Source: Tricholoma matsutake (lineage: Eukaryota; Basidiomycota; Agaricomycetes; Agaricales; Tricholomataceae). From it: 64,000 nt of DNA. The notes under the pieces were generated by a model. It was given only the letters and a program-made list of their open reading frames with translations. It was not told the DNA's origin and did no database searches. Location of the stretch: the NCBI GenBank assembly GCA_026075535.2, contig AP026543.1, positions 3,224,001-3,288,000 of the forward strand. The letters run 5' to 3'. Below, piece after piece: positions 1 to 11,115 of this stretch (position 1 is its first letter; each line of letters starts with the position of its first letter). A program made the position numbers and the translations under genes.

Positions 1-1445
1 CGGCCAACACGCAAATGACGGTTGTACGTAGTATTCTTCTTCTCTTGCAGTGAGAAGCTTGATTGGTTTTACAAAGTCATCCCTCTTAGTTACCTTCTCA
101 GTTCGTCAAAGATTCTGGCGCCCCTCCAACTTCAAGATTCTCAAACGCTGATCGTGAAAGCTTTGCGATCGTGTGCCTCCGACGTGATTGATGTGCGACT
201 CGTTCTCTCGGAGCCATCGTCGTTTACCAGGTTCGGAAGCCGTGGCAGTAGTAAGTCTGCTGGAGGGTATGAGTTACGACGAAAGGACTGGACTTCTGCA
301 CAGTTCGGAGAATCCTCGCAAGCTGATTGGGATGACCAAACCATCTACGTGGTACGTTCACTACAATGGTTACCATAAATACTTGCCGACGTTCACACAG
401 GAGAATATACCCCCGCAGTACAGAACAATACCAGGAATTGCGCGTTTTACGCTTTCCTTACTCTCAACAAACCATTCTCCTACTCACGTCCATAGAACGC
501 GCATACAAGGAATTTTTCTTCCCCCACATCATCAGGACCAACCTGGCGATCATCCGAAATGTAAAGGATTCGCATTGGTAACGCTTCAATACCCCAGCGA
601 CATAAACTTTCTATTGCACAGATGGCCCTGGGATCGATCCCTCAATGCCACTCAGGCCACCGACGGTCTGGGAGCCTTCCCAGATGCTCTTGAAGCTTCC
701 AAATTTGGTTTCCGGACATTGCCAAAGACGAGATGGGACGAACTGAGGGACGAGTACCTTGCCTATCGAAAACGGTTAGTACAGGAAATCAACGCGTTTG
801 AGGATGCAGAGGCTCTAATACATGCACCTTCTGCGTCATTGGCGGCCCGGAAATCACTCCCAGCTCCTCCGTCCAGAGACGTATCCGAAGTGAATGATGC
901 ACCGCTCGTTGACCTCTCGTCCCCATACCCAATAAATTCGCTGATCTTCGTTCGGAATGTTCACATTGAGACGAACAAAACTACGTTGCGCAAGCTGTTT
1001 GCTACGGCATTTGTGATGCCCCTCAAAAACGGGGTGGTACGAAGTGACGGGATTGACTATGTTGATTACAACAAAGGAATGGACACTGTAAGTCTTACCC
1101 AAAGGCAGAGTGATCGGACCTATTGACCTGTTCTTGTAGTGTTATATCCGTCTAGCCACCCCGAATCATGCAAAGCTTCTTATTGGGCATTTCTCGGCCA
1201 ATTCTGTCTCTCAATCCAATGGTTTGGATGATACTGGTACCTCTCCAGATGATAAAATGAAAGCCATAGCCATGGAAATGATCGTCGGCAAACGAGAAGA
1301 ATTATATTGGCAAAAGGTGCCAGAGAAAATACGCAGACAAGCGGTGGAGAAGGCAGTCGGCTTGATGCACACATCGCCCACGGTCAACATGGATGACTAT
1401 GCCGAGAGTGATGCAAAAGATAAACGAAAAAGACGAAAGCACTAA
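1..1445 (+). CDS. La-related protein with C-terminal xRRM (LARP7/Pof8-like), 5' truncated
   Basis: The window opens inside an intron whose acceptor ends at 50. Visible exons are 51-351, 401-1087 and 1140-1445 (stop TAA); every junction keeps frame. The first ~100 residues resemble the C-terminal half of a La motif. RRM1 follows, starting at TIYVENIP and spanning the second junction. After a basic linker comes a second RRM (NSLIFVRNVHIETNKTTL...) containing YVDY, which matches the RNP3 consensus (W/Y-x-D-F/Y) of the xRRM of LARP7, Tetrahymena p65 and fission yeast Pof8. The tail is lysine-rich (KDKRKRRKH). Members of this family bind telomerase RNA, or 7SK/U6 snRNA in animals, and help assemble the RNP in the nucleus. 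The telomerase role here is inferred from domain order. The N-terminus lies upstream of the window. Confidence 0.8.
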
Positions 1446-1586
1446 ACACAAAAGCGACTATACTATTTTGTTAATACGAACTATACTACGGATACGAATT
1501 CAGACCACTGAGAAAGGGTATCATACGGCAAAAATGGTGGGGAATCCGGGCACAGGAGAAGCAGAAAGAAATGCTGACATTAGGGA

Positions 1587-3237
1587 TTATCTTGGGGGAT
1601 TTCTGCCCTCAAGCAAACGAGCCCTCACCCTTTCCAAGAGCTGGCCATGGACGTTTAAGCCATCACCCATTGGCCCTACCCCCCAATACGGGTCACTGCG
1701 ATCATCGTAAATCAAAGGGGCATCTTCTGTCTCCCACAATTTACTGCGCAGATCAGCGTGCTGCGAGAATTTCAGGTACAGCACTTCCTCCAACTGTAGG
1801 TGTGAAGCGACCTTAGTAGATTTCAATATAATAAAGCGCGGGATGGGACCTACGATTTGCATATGATTCTCCGACCAGTGTGGATCTTGGAATTGCTGAT
1901 AGTTCGCTGAGATTGGATAGACGTGAGCAACGTCTCCACAGCATCGGATTTGTTCTGCGACAGCTGGATGACCTGGGAGGTACTTCCGTGCTTCTATGAG
2001 GTGAGTCGCAGTTGGCCATACTTTGTCCTGAAAGTGAATCCTGTGTGGGGAGTGGTTCATGAAGGACCAGTAGTCTGTGTCTTCATTGTATCTGATAGCC
2101 ATCGGGTGGTTTGAGAAATGTCCGGGCGCACGTAGATTAGGGGCTGAAGAACCTGGAACCCCCCCTTGAGGTAATGGAGGTAGTGCAGGCATTGGGGGAT
2201 TTGGATTCCCACCTGCGGGGGGGTTGTTCACAAATACGGGGATAAAGTGCACCTGCGGATCCTTCGTTTCCACCTTTTCCCGTTTTCGAGAACTAAACGC
2301 ACGGAAGAGCCCTTTCTTCGGTTTTTTCGCGTCGTTCTCTTTTGGTTTGGGAGCGAAATTCGCGGTGAGGAGAGCGGTGGTTTGAGGGAGGGTAAGGAGC
2401 GATTTGTAAGGTGAGGATTCGTAGAGATCTCGAGGAGGGGGAGGAAGTGGATTGCGGAGGGGGGCTTGTGGTCTTGGTTCTGATGGTCCATACGCACTGG
2501 GATGGGCTGGTTCAAGAGGCTCGAGAGCCCGTGCTATATCAGGGTCGCGTAGCGTTGCTTCTGGTTGTTGGGGCTGGTAAAGCGGCTGAGGTGGCCCACG
2601 TGACGATGCACGGCGCGAAGGTTGGACGTGCGGTTCAGCATATGCGGGAGAGCGTTCTCTTGCACTGAACTGTGATCTATGAGGCAGTACCGGAGATGAT
2701 GTGGATGAGTCTTCGTCATCTTCCTCTTCAGTGACGCGTGCGCGTTGAAATGGAGTTTGGGTACGACGAATAGAACTTAGTTCTGCGGCTGGCGATAATT
2801 CTCGTGCTGGAGCTGGAACTGAGCGAGGAGTCGGTATTGGCACAACGGGAGGATGAGGCGTGTGAGATTCAGTGGGCCTTGAGGGCGCCGAGTTTGGTAC
2901 AGGCATGGTTACATCTGGTTTCCCCGTATAAGTTTAGGGGTAAAGATTGTACGCAATCAGCTCACGAATACATACGTTGATCTTCATCATTGTGTCGGCG
3001 AGCGTCTCTGTTTCTCCGTGTCCTTCGTCTTTTCCTCGGCTTATCTTGTGAGGGCCACATATATTGCTGAGGTGGCATGTTACCGTAATTTGGGATGTAC
3101 CCCGGTGGAAACTGGCTATTAGGATAGGGGTAATTCGGGGCTAAATTTGGGGGGCCGAATGGGCCTACGGGACGCCCATAGTGATCAACAAACGGCCGTT
3201 GGGAGCGGGGCGTATGTTTTGAAGAAGACGCGCCCAT
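1587..3237 (-). CDS. NADAR (DUF1768/YbiA-like) domain protein with myristoylation-type N-terminus
   Basis: Exons on the minus strand are 3237-2976 and 2914-1587 with a 61-nt GTATGT intron; the split codon joins in phase, giving 529 residues. The protein starts MGASSSK, which fits the N-myristoylation pattern (Gly2, Ser6). It continues with a Pro/Tyr-rich stretch, a KRRRTRRNRDARR basic patch and about 250 low-complexity Pro/Ser residues. The last ~170 residues form a NADAR fold, from YNEDTDYWSFMNHSPHRI through WPTATHLIEARKYLPGHPAV to the closing YWGVGPMGDGLNVHGQLL. Known NADAR enzymes are N-glycosidases acting on riboflavin precursors or ADP-ribose-type substrates. The substrate here is unknown. 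The usual catalytic-site region is partly altered (ATHLIEA where many members have AEHY-Q), so activity is not certain. It converges on the La-related gene across 141 bp. Confidence 0.82.
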
Positions 3238-4391
3238 GGATGCAACGCGGTAAACTCTTCTCCAAAAGTTGGAAACAGTATAACTGCGTCCCTGTCTCGA
3301 GTAAAGAAAACAATGTTAAATTCATAAAACGCTTAGATGACTTCAGTAAGCAGCTAAGCGATGTTCTTTACCTCAAGAAGCTACGATCATGAATGACAAT
3401 ACAGGTTGTCAAGACGCAGTAGGAGTTCGACACCGACGTCGACTGCTATCTGCTTGCAGTACACATTGAATCCGTTCGGCGTTCGTAAAACTTACACGCG
3501 GAGCAGTTACGTGCACGATCACGGGATGATCACGTGTAATAGAGCTGCCTGCATTACATAAAGACCTTGTAAGCCAGCTTCGATGGCGCATCGCGTTCTC
3601 CGTACCAGATCTTCATGGTAACAGCAAAATTTGCTTCTTCTGTTGCCTAAATCATGCATCCTGCGCTTCGACATCATTGACATCTCGACCGGTGATAGCC
3701 AATTATAAACTTTGCACCCTTTTTTTTTTCCGTGTCGAACCCATCGAAAAATGCCGACACCGAGGCTTGACTATGGAACCTGTTGAGGCACGCATGAATC
3801 TCCCCTCAGCAATATTCAACACCGACTGCAAGCCACCAGATGGCGTATAGTGGTTGTTGGCGCGTTACTGAGAGCACGAGGCAACTAGAACTTGAACGAA
3901 AGCCCGTCATGCATATAGTCCTCGTGTATAGTCCCTGTGAGCAGTTGGCACAAATTTCTTATATTCACTCTATAGTTCTGTCACGTCAAATTCAATCTCG
4001 CAGCCCGACATTCATACTTCGTGCGCTGCGGGTGGGATCCTTCAACAACTGTGACGCCAGTTGGCGATTGAACTGGCGAAGCCTACGAAGCTACTCTCAT
4101 CACCATAATATCCTTAATGTTACGCCGCACACTTTATCTTGCCTGAGTATCCACCCTCTTGTCCTTCGGCTTGGCGTGAATTTATGGTATGCTATGGCCT
4201 CTAACGGACTGCTTAACACATCTGCCTGAGGCAAGCCTACCGGTCCGGCGAAGATCGATTTTCTCGCCCACGTGTGACGCCACCTCGCAACCGGCCTCGA
4301 TCAAATTAGTCGCGATTACGAACGGCGACTTCGGTTCCGAGTAAAATGCCATCTTTTTGTGACTATAGTACGCTCGATACCTTTCGCTACA
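3238..4391. other. Intergenic, divergent promoters
   Basis: This 1.15-kb gap separates the NADAR gene (leftward) from the thioesterase gene (rightward). It contains a T-run near 3719-3730. An open frame at 3840-4229 (+) has no recognisable composition or motif. I see no supported gene and take the region to hold the two promoters. Confidence 0.5.
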
Positions 4392-5197
4392 ATGGTCGAC
4401 TCTCCAGTTCTCAATTTCCCTCGTTCCCTTGCAAGGGCTCCCAACATCGATATATCACAGATCAAGGGAAACGTCACCGACGAGCAGAAGCAGCTTGAGG
4501 TCAATGTATTGTTCTATTTCACCAGCTCTCGACAAAAGTCATACGGAGCTGATATCGGTCGGCGGCTAAAGATCGTGGAGATGAACGTATGGGATAAGGG
4601 TAAGGACGGACCAGCAGCGTATGGAGAAACTATCTTTGAGATCGAAATTCAAGAAGGCAGGTGATCGATTCCAAGTTTTGTCTTATGGCTTTCTTAACTT
4701 TTTTATGTTTCTTTAGATATGTGCAACGTGTTCGGAACGTTACATGGTGCGTGCGCAGCGTACATGGTCGATCCGTATGTTCTGTGTTTCTGTCAGTGTC
4801 TTGAAGGGTTGATTCTCTTTTCAGTTGCTCTGTTTCGTCTCTTGTTTTGCTTGGCCTTGCTACCGGTGTCGATGGCATTGGAGTTTCTCAATCCATGAAT
4901 TTGATTTGGCATCAACCAGTTTGTCTGTGCGTTTACCTTTGCCCCGATTCTTTTTTACTTCTTGGCGAATTAACGCGATACATTCAGAGGGGATAAATTA
5001 CGCATTGTAGCGACTTCTATGTTCATCCACGGCCATGTTCGTTCTGCTAGATGCGAGGTGCGCCTTCGTTCGTTTATTCCGATCGATGTTTATCTACCAT
5101 ATCCCAACAGTTTTGGAAGGGTGACCAATTATGCCTATCAGCTGTTCATTCTACTGTTAACCCATGGCAAACGAGAACGAAACGAGGGAAATTATGA
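4392..5197 (+). CDS. Hotdog-fold acyl-CoA thioesterase (ACOT13/PaaI-like)
   Basis: Exons are 4392-4656, 4717-4774, 4825-4926, 4988-5057 and 5111-5197, giving 193 residues. I chose the ATG at 4392 because the open frame further upstream lacks an ATG. The hotdog core reads EDMCNVFGTLHGACAAYMVD and then CSVSSLVLLGLATGVDGIGV; members usually have HGG where this has HGA. The next segments (MNLIWHQP, GDKLRIVATSMFIHGHVRSARCE and DQLCLSAVHSTVN) complete the sheet. The family hydrolyses medium or long acyl-CoA, often in mitochondria or cytosol. The first intron appears to use a GC donor: only an exon end at 4656 (AAG|GCAGGT) keeps the conserved ED-MCN junction in frame, while the nearby GT four bases on shifts the frame. 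Confidence 0.85.
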
Positions 5198-5562
5198 ACA
5201 TTGTTTGGGTTGGTCACCACCAATCCATTTTCACAATCATCTGTGTGGTACCCATACGCTTTATCAATAACATGCATGATATTACCAGTGGAGTGAATCA
5301 TTCTAGTGTCACGGCTCCTTTCCCCGACCATATTTTGCCAACAGAAATGCGTTAAGAAACGTTGTCAAATCTACATTCTCTTTAATTGAATGCTGTCTTT
5401 CCCGACCTTATGATAAGCGATCAAAAATAAAAGCCCTCAGTGTAGTTGTAAGGTCCAAATTACAGTGCATTAGCCAAGTATGTCAAGTATGTACTCCATT
5501 TCTATAGCAGATTACCATAAGAAGGCTACCCGCATGTATCTAAACTGATCACTGGCTAATCA

Positions 5563-6421
5563 TTAGAGTGTAGTTGTCCCTTCGGCAGGCAGCGATTGCA
5601 AGTACTCCCTTAATTTTGTCAGCGCTTGGAAACGATGAGAGATTTTATTTTTCTCGACAGGGTCCATCTCCGCATAACTGCCAAATAGCAGTCAGTAAAT
5701 AACCCGAAAACACAAGAAAAAAATACCAACGTCTGCCCAACTCCGTCAGGTTCAAAGACTGGGTCCCACCCAAAGACCGGGTCACCCCGGGCGGGAACGA
5801 TCTTTCCATCTGTTCGGCCTTCGAACAGGATGGGTTCAGAGCCTTGCAGCAATGTGTCAGCAACATCAGTCACTCTTGCATGTGTTGCACGATGCTTACC
5901 AGGGCCTGCAGAGTATGCAAATGTACATAGGGCCCATGCAGCTTTCGTGGGGAAGCCGGTGAGCAAATCATTAAGTCCCTGATGCCCGAGTCCCTCCAAG
6001 AAATATTTGATGTAAGGGCCTGGCAAGCCATTAAGTGCAGCGAAACAAAGCGCTGTGTCTTCCGTTATGCAAGCACTTTTTGTCTTTGTGGAAGCAACCA
6101 TGACAAAACGCACTGAAAATCAAAATGAAGCGAAATAAAATACCTTTTCGGCAGCTTCCCGACATTTTGCGCGAGCAACCTCTTGTGTGGTTCCTTGTAT
6201 TTCGGGAACTGTGATCCATTTAATCACTTGACAACACTACATAAATAGATGCTTGCTTTCAAGGCTTTGAGAATCGATGTCGATGGGATGGCCTCCCTCC
6301 GAGAGGATCGCTCGGACTTCCTTGAGTTTGTTAGCATTCCCAGTGACGAATACTAGGCAAGAAACTGATCGATCAGTGCTGGAGTAATTTGTGTTTCCTA
6401 CTCACCGAGTCTTTTTACCAT
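5563..6421 (-). CDS. HAM1: Inosine triphosphate pyrophosphatase (ITPase, Ham1 family)
   Basis: Minus-strand exons are 6421-6406, 6352-6257, 6208-6144, 6083-5900, 5842-5731 and 5677-5563, giving 195 residues, the usual family length. Conserved blocks are [18 protein letters not shown] (nucleotide/metal site), [66 protein letters not shown] and the C-terminal [19 protein letters not shown]. The enzyme cleaves ITP, XTP and dITP to monophosphates and PPi, keeping non-canonical purines out of RNA and DNA in the cytosol. The first exon is only 16 nt. Intron 2 (48 nt) appears to have a GC donor (GAAA|GCAAGC); no GT in the interval gives the right phase. The acceptor of exon 4 is the least certain junction. 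Confidence 0.9.
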
Positions 6422-7077
6422 GATACTGATGGAAGACTTCAATTTCACGCGCTCAAGGCCTTTAAATTTTGAGCCGCATGACTCGATCGGATGATCGATG
6501 GATCAGGTGGATATCATATCATCGATGATCACTACGATCACATCTAGAATATGGACCGAAAAGATTACCATTCAACGTATAACATGCAAACTATGTATCT
6601 CATCATGTTCCTGACCAATTTGACTGCTCGTCGCTGGTCTTCAGCGCTTCAGCTTCGGTAGCTACCAATTAAAAAGCTAAACAGCGCATACTACAGTATA
6701 CATACAACCGACGGAAAGTCTGAAAGTACAGCGCGAAGAAGCGTTATCAGTATCATGTATAGCCACTAGGGCTGTAAATTCTATCGTATGGGAGGCATCT
6801 CGGTAAGCATAATGTGAGCCTCAAAGCCGGATTTCGCCGTGCTGGTAGAGCCTTGAACACGGCGCATGGTTGGTGGCAACCTGTCTGACTAGTCCGCTGA
6901 CAGACATCCAGATTTGTAATGGCTCGCTGGGGAGACCTACGAAGTTCGAGGTTCAAAGTTGGCACATTGGCAATGAGGAATGCACGAATTTTGTACAGCC
7001 AGGAAGAACCGTGTCCACCTTCCAACTCTCGTATGGTGCTGGAGAAGCAAGCGCAGCTACAGGCGGTGTGAGGACAA
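6422..7077. other. Intergenic between MRD1 3' end and HAM1 start
   Basis: About 650 bp. The HAM1-proximal part (6480-6545) is rich in short GATC/ATCGAT palindromes. No coding or RNA gene is supported; it presumably holds the HAM1 promoter and the MRD1 3' UTR. Confidence 0.45.
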
Positions 7078-10000
7078 TCACGCTTCTACATCCTCTCCAT
7101 CCTCCTCGCCAGTCTTGCCCAAGTCCAGCTTCCGCTTCCTCCCGGGCACAGATTTTCCTTCCCCGTATCCTACGCCAGCTTTCTTCCGAAGCACATCCAG
7201 GTCCTGCTCCGCTTCCTCGGCCCATTCAAGGACCAGATGTCGCCCAAGCAAATGGGTGTGTCGCAGGGCAGCATATGCGTTCTCTGCTTCGACACGCGAT
7301 ACAAACTCGAGGAATGCGAATCCGCGTGTGCGAGAATCGAATTTCTTTGGAAGGCGTACAGATTTGAGATGGCCATGTGACCTGTGTGGCATCGATGTCA
7401 ACGAGGAAGAGAAAGCTAGGAAGAGAAAGCCATACCCAAACAGTTCCCGAATATCCTTCTTGGTAGCTTCAAATGGAACATTTTTGACAATCATTTTCGT
7501 TGTGCGGCTCTTCGACTTCACAGAATCTTGACCCTTACGCTCCTCCTCCGCGCCTCTTCCAGCGAACTTGACATGGAGTGCATGTCCGTCAAGCACAAAC
7601 CCTTGCATACTCTTCAATGCCTTCTTCGCATTTTCCGCATCCTTGAAACCAACAAATCCATAGCCCATGCTCAACCGTGGTCCTTCAGGGCGCTTGGCAT
7701 CAGGCTTCGTCTGGACACGGGCAAATGAGAACGAAGGAAGATGCTGGAACATCCGTGTGAGCCGCTCCTGGGTGGTAGAGAACGACAGATTCTTAACATA
7801 TAGCGTCGAGCCTCCAGCGACTGATAGTTCTTCGCCCTGGTCACCAGCAGTGTCATCCAATCCTTGATCCACAGCTGTGACAGCATGATGAGTTGGATTG
7901 GGGGCGGAAGCGGATGATGTGGAAGATGCAGGACCCTCTACAAACATTCCCAAAGGCCCTTTCTCCAGATACACCACCAAACTCCCGAGACGACGGTATG
8001 CAACGGCACGAAACGCGTTTGCAGCTTCATCGGGCTTGTCAAATTCCACGACAGCTATAGTGCCTGCGGGAGGGACAATCACCCTATTCAAATCACCATG
8101 CGGCTGGAACAGTTCGCGAATCTGGTCTGCTGTCGTCCCGTAGGGTATGTTCTTTACTAGAATAGTTGTATCCGACCGCGCCCGCGTTGAGAAGGAAGAA
8201 AGGAGAACGCCTTGCGCCTCAAGATACGACTTGGTCTCTTGAATGATGTGCGTTTCAGCAAGGGCTAGCTTGACCGCTGCGTTCTCCCCAGATTCTGGGT
8301 TCAGTATGGCCGCCTTATCGATGTTCATCCGATCCGCAATCGATGATGCCACAGCATCACTCTATGTAAGAGAATTAGTGACCTTAACAAAGAAAAAACC
8401 GAAGTACGAACATTCATGTATAACATACTCCAATTGAATTCTTTACTTGCTGTCGCCCTCCGCTTCGCAAGCTTCTCGTCCTTGACTGTCCTCTTGCGAG
8501 CTTCACCTTCAACTTGGATTTTGCCTTTCCGGTCGACTGCTCCGAGGATGTGAAGTAGTCGACCCTGGAATGACTTGCGGTCTAGGGCTTCATATGCAGC
8601 AATAGCATTGGAAGGCTGAGTGAAGGTAACATATGCGACACCCTTGGCTTGTTTAGTAACGGAGTCCAAGGGTGTATGGACCTGCGGCGGCAAAGTATGA
8701 GTACACTTCAAGGATGAGAAACAAAAGCATCATTCGAATCCCCTGAAGGGAGTCATCCGACATGAGAATGTTTCACAAGTTGTCTAAGTTTGATACCGTA
8801 ACAAGGGTCGAAAAGGGACATTTACCTACGAACGAAACGAACATGTTAGCAAGGGTGTTTGCAATCGTGGTGAAGATGAAAATCAGAAAATTATTTCTAC
8901 TATCGGATTCTCCCTGAGGATCAACATTCCTGAAGGTCTGATGTCCCTATGCAAGTTTCTCATCTTTTCGCCTGAGGCCAAGCTATACTGCGAAAAGGCA
9001 GTTCTCACCTAGAAAGGAAAGAAGAATAATCAGCTGCGAGATTATAAGAACATGACATGAAAGAAAATGAGGCATAGATTCAGAAATATATTCTACTATC
9101 GGATTTCCCAGAAGGATCAACATTCACCGCAAGGAGTCTGATGTCCCCATATATCGTATCATCTTCGAATGAAAAAGCTGAACAAAGAAGACGCTGCTCA
9201 CCTGTGATATTTCACCGAAAGGACTGAAAAGCTCCAGGAGATCTGCATCTGTACACGAAAACGCTAGGTTGCGGACGAAAAGTCGGGCCGTCTGCAAAAT
9301 AGTCTCTTTCGTAGGGTCTTTTGGCGCTTCACGGTCGGGAGCTGGTGAATTGACATCCTTTAGAAGCATGTTTCAACGTTAAGATACGCATGAAAAGAAA
9401 GCGACAAACAAGCTCCACAGGGTCGTCTTCCCCATCTGACTGTTCAAACACCTTCTCTACCACATCGACATTCTTCGACATGTGTTGCTTCATCCATTCC
9501 TGATCCGACAGGGCCAGCCTTAGCGCAGGGTCGTCACCACCCGCTCCTGTATCTACCTCTCCCGCTACCTCTTGCTTATGCTTGGGTTTTACGGCAACGA
9601 CAGCGTCTTCTTGCTTCATATCGTTCGCCCACGCAGGACCCTTCTTCGTGCGAGGCTGCATCACTTCCAAAAATTCATCAAGTTGAGATGTTGATTTCGG
9701 CCTCAACGCCTCTTCTGGTGGTGGTATATTCTGAGGAGATGGTCCCAACCGTGGCCTCTTATTTGGACGAGGAGTGGGGGCATCTTTTGCTCCCTGGCAA
9801 GAGATATTAACAATTATTCGAGAATGTAACGCCCGACATACCTCAACAATGTTCACGCTGATTCTAGTTGAATCCACGAACGTTCGATCAAACCATTCTT
9901 TTGCAGTAGAAGCTTCTTCCTCTGTCTTATAACCAACGAACCCAAAACGACGTGAAGTCCCATCCGGCTTAAGAGCAACTTTAAAATCAGTAATCGTCCC

Positions 10001-10087
10001 TGGTGGACAACCTTTTGTTTCGAAATGTTCCCGAAGACGAGCAGGTGTTACATATGACGGTAGGTTCTTGACAATCAACCGCGACAT
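7078..10087 (-). CDS. MRD1: Multiple RNA-binding domain protein Mrd1 (RBM19 orthologue), five RRMs
   Basis: Minus-strand exons are 10087-9842, 9793-9410, 9357-9202, 8681-8412, 8361-7436 and 7381-7078; all phases close, giving 761 residues. RRM1 begins at residue 2 (SRLIVKNLPSYVTP). RRM2 (ARLFVRNLAFSCTDADLL) spans the long third intron. RRM3 is TTILVKNIPYGTTADQI, RRM4 is STLYVKNLSFSTTQERL and RRM5 is TKMIVKNVPFEATKKDI. Five RRMs is the fungal number (six in animals). Mrd1 binds pre-rRNA in the nucleolus and supports 35S cleavage and 18S maturation. Introns 1 (48 nt) and 5 (54 nt) are multiples of three without stops. Intron 3 is 520 nt, ten times the usual length, and internally repeated. The gene shares a short promoter with prefoldin subunit 3. 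Confidence 0.93.
8682..9201 (-). repeat. Tandem ~190-bp units inside MRD1 intron 3
   Basis: Two ~70-bp segments, 8881-8950 and 9079-9148, share most of their bases, including the run CTACTATCGGATT, about 198 bp apart. A donor-like AGGTGA/AGGTAA on the minus strand recurs near 9199 (the real donor), 9007 and 8823, spaced 185-191 bp. The intron therefore seems to have grown by tandem duplication of a unit that included its own 5' splice site. Confidence 0.6.
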
Positions 10088-10255
10088 AACCGTGTTCTAG
10101 TATTAGTAGGCGAACAAAGGGATGAAGGTATGAATTTTCACAAGCCGAAAGCAAGAAAACTTCTTAAAAAGAGAGCTCGTGTGAACGATAGCTCGGCAAC
10201 TGCCGAAAGCCTGTTTCTATCGTAAATCAATCGTTAATCCGACACCGTCTACTTA
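10088..10255. promoter_or_regulatory. Short bidirectional promoter, MRD1 / prefoldin 3
   Basis: Only 168 bp separate the divergent start codons of MRD1 (minus) and prefoldin subunit 3 (plus). Both promoters must lie here. No TATA box is evident. Shared control of the two genes is an inference from spacing. Confidence 0.5.
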
Positions 10256-11115
10256 ATGGCCTCAACACCACAAGTTTCAAACGAACGGACTCCACGAGGG
10301 ATACCAAACGCACCTTTTGTCGTGAGTTTATTTCACACCAGACTCCTACGAATACTGACACAATGTGCCAGGCAGATGTCCAGGAGTATCTGGGTGGTGC
10401 AGACGGTGAAGTAGAAGGTACCCTGAAGGGATTTCAAGAAGCCATAGCGTACGTTTACTTGAAGATTTCAATACACTATCACTTTTGACTGTTGTTTCAC
10501 GAAAGGGTAGCAAGTACCGATACATGGATGGTAATCTTACTCAGAGACGACGCAGTCTAGAAGAGAAGATCCCGGACATCAAAAAGACGCTTGATATGGT
10601 TGTATACCTTCATGAGAGACGGGTGAGGCGAATTCCCTCCGCACAAACGGTGTGATGATTGAGATTGATTCTAACAGGAAGGTAAACGAAAGTCTATAGA
10701 TGCAGATGAAGATGATCTTGATGACTTGGAGGACGGTCCGCCAAAACCAATGAAGACCGCGTTTGAACTCAACGATACCCTGTATGCTGAGGCAGAGCTT
10801 GAAGAAACGGACGTGGTATATCTATGGCTTGGTGTACGGTTCTGCGTTGAATTTACGCCACATGCTGACACAAATACTCAGGCGAACGTGATGCTATCGT
10901 ATAAAATTCCCGCTGCCATCGAACTTTTGAAATCGAAGCTCGACGCTGCTGAATCAACACTGGCCAACACAATTGAGGATTTGGAGTTCTTGAGGGAACA
11001 GCTGACCGTTATGGAGGTTAACACTGCCCGTGTTTATAACTGGGATGTGAAACGAAGACGAGAGAGAAGAGAGAAGGCAGAGGCACTGAATGCACCCAGC
11101 AACAAAAGTCAATGA
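10256..11115 (+). CDS. PAC10: Prefoldin subunit 3 (VBP1/Pac10 family)
   Basis: Exons are 10256-10321, 10372-10448, 10511-10622, 10678-10833 and 10882-11115, giving 214 residues. Recognisable segments are RGIPNAPFVADVQEYL, the first coiled coil around KGFQEAIAKYRYMDGNL, the beta-hairpin ELNDTLYAEAELEETDVVYLWLGANVMLSY and the second coiled coil with NTARVYNWDVKRRRE. This matches alpha-type prefoldin subunit 3. Prefoldin is a cytosolic hexameric chaperone that passes nascent actin and tubulin to the TRiC/CCT chaperonin. Intron 4 (10834-10881, 48 nt) is a multiple of three with no stop, so retention would add 16 residues in the hairpin region. Confidence 0.92.

Noticed and set aside
3840..4229. 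129-codon plus-strand frame
   Set aside because: No ATG-context, domain or compositional support; sits in the expected promoter area.
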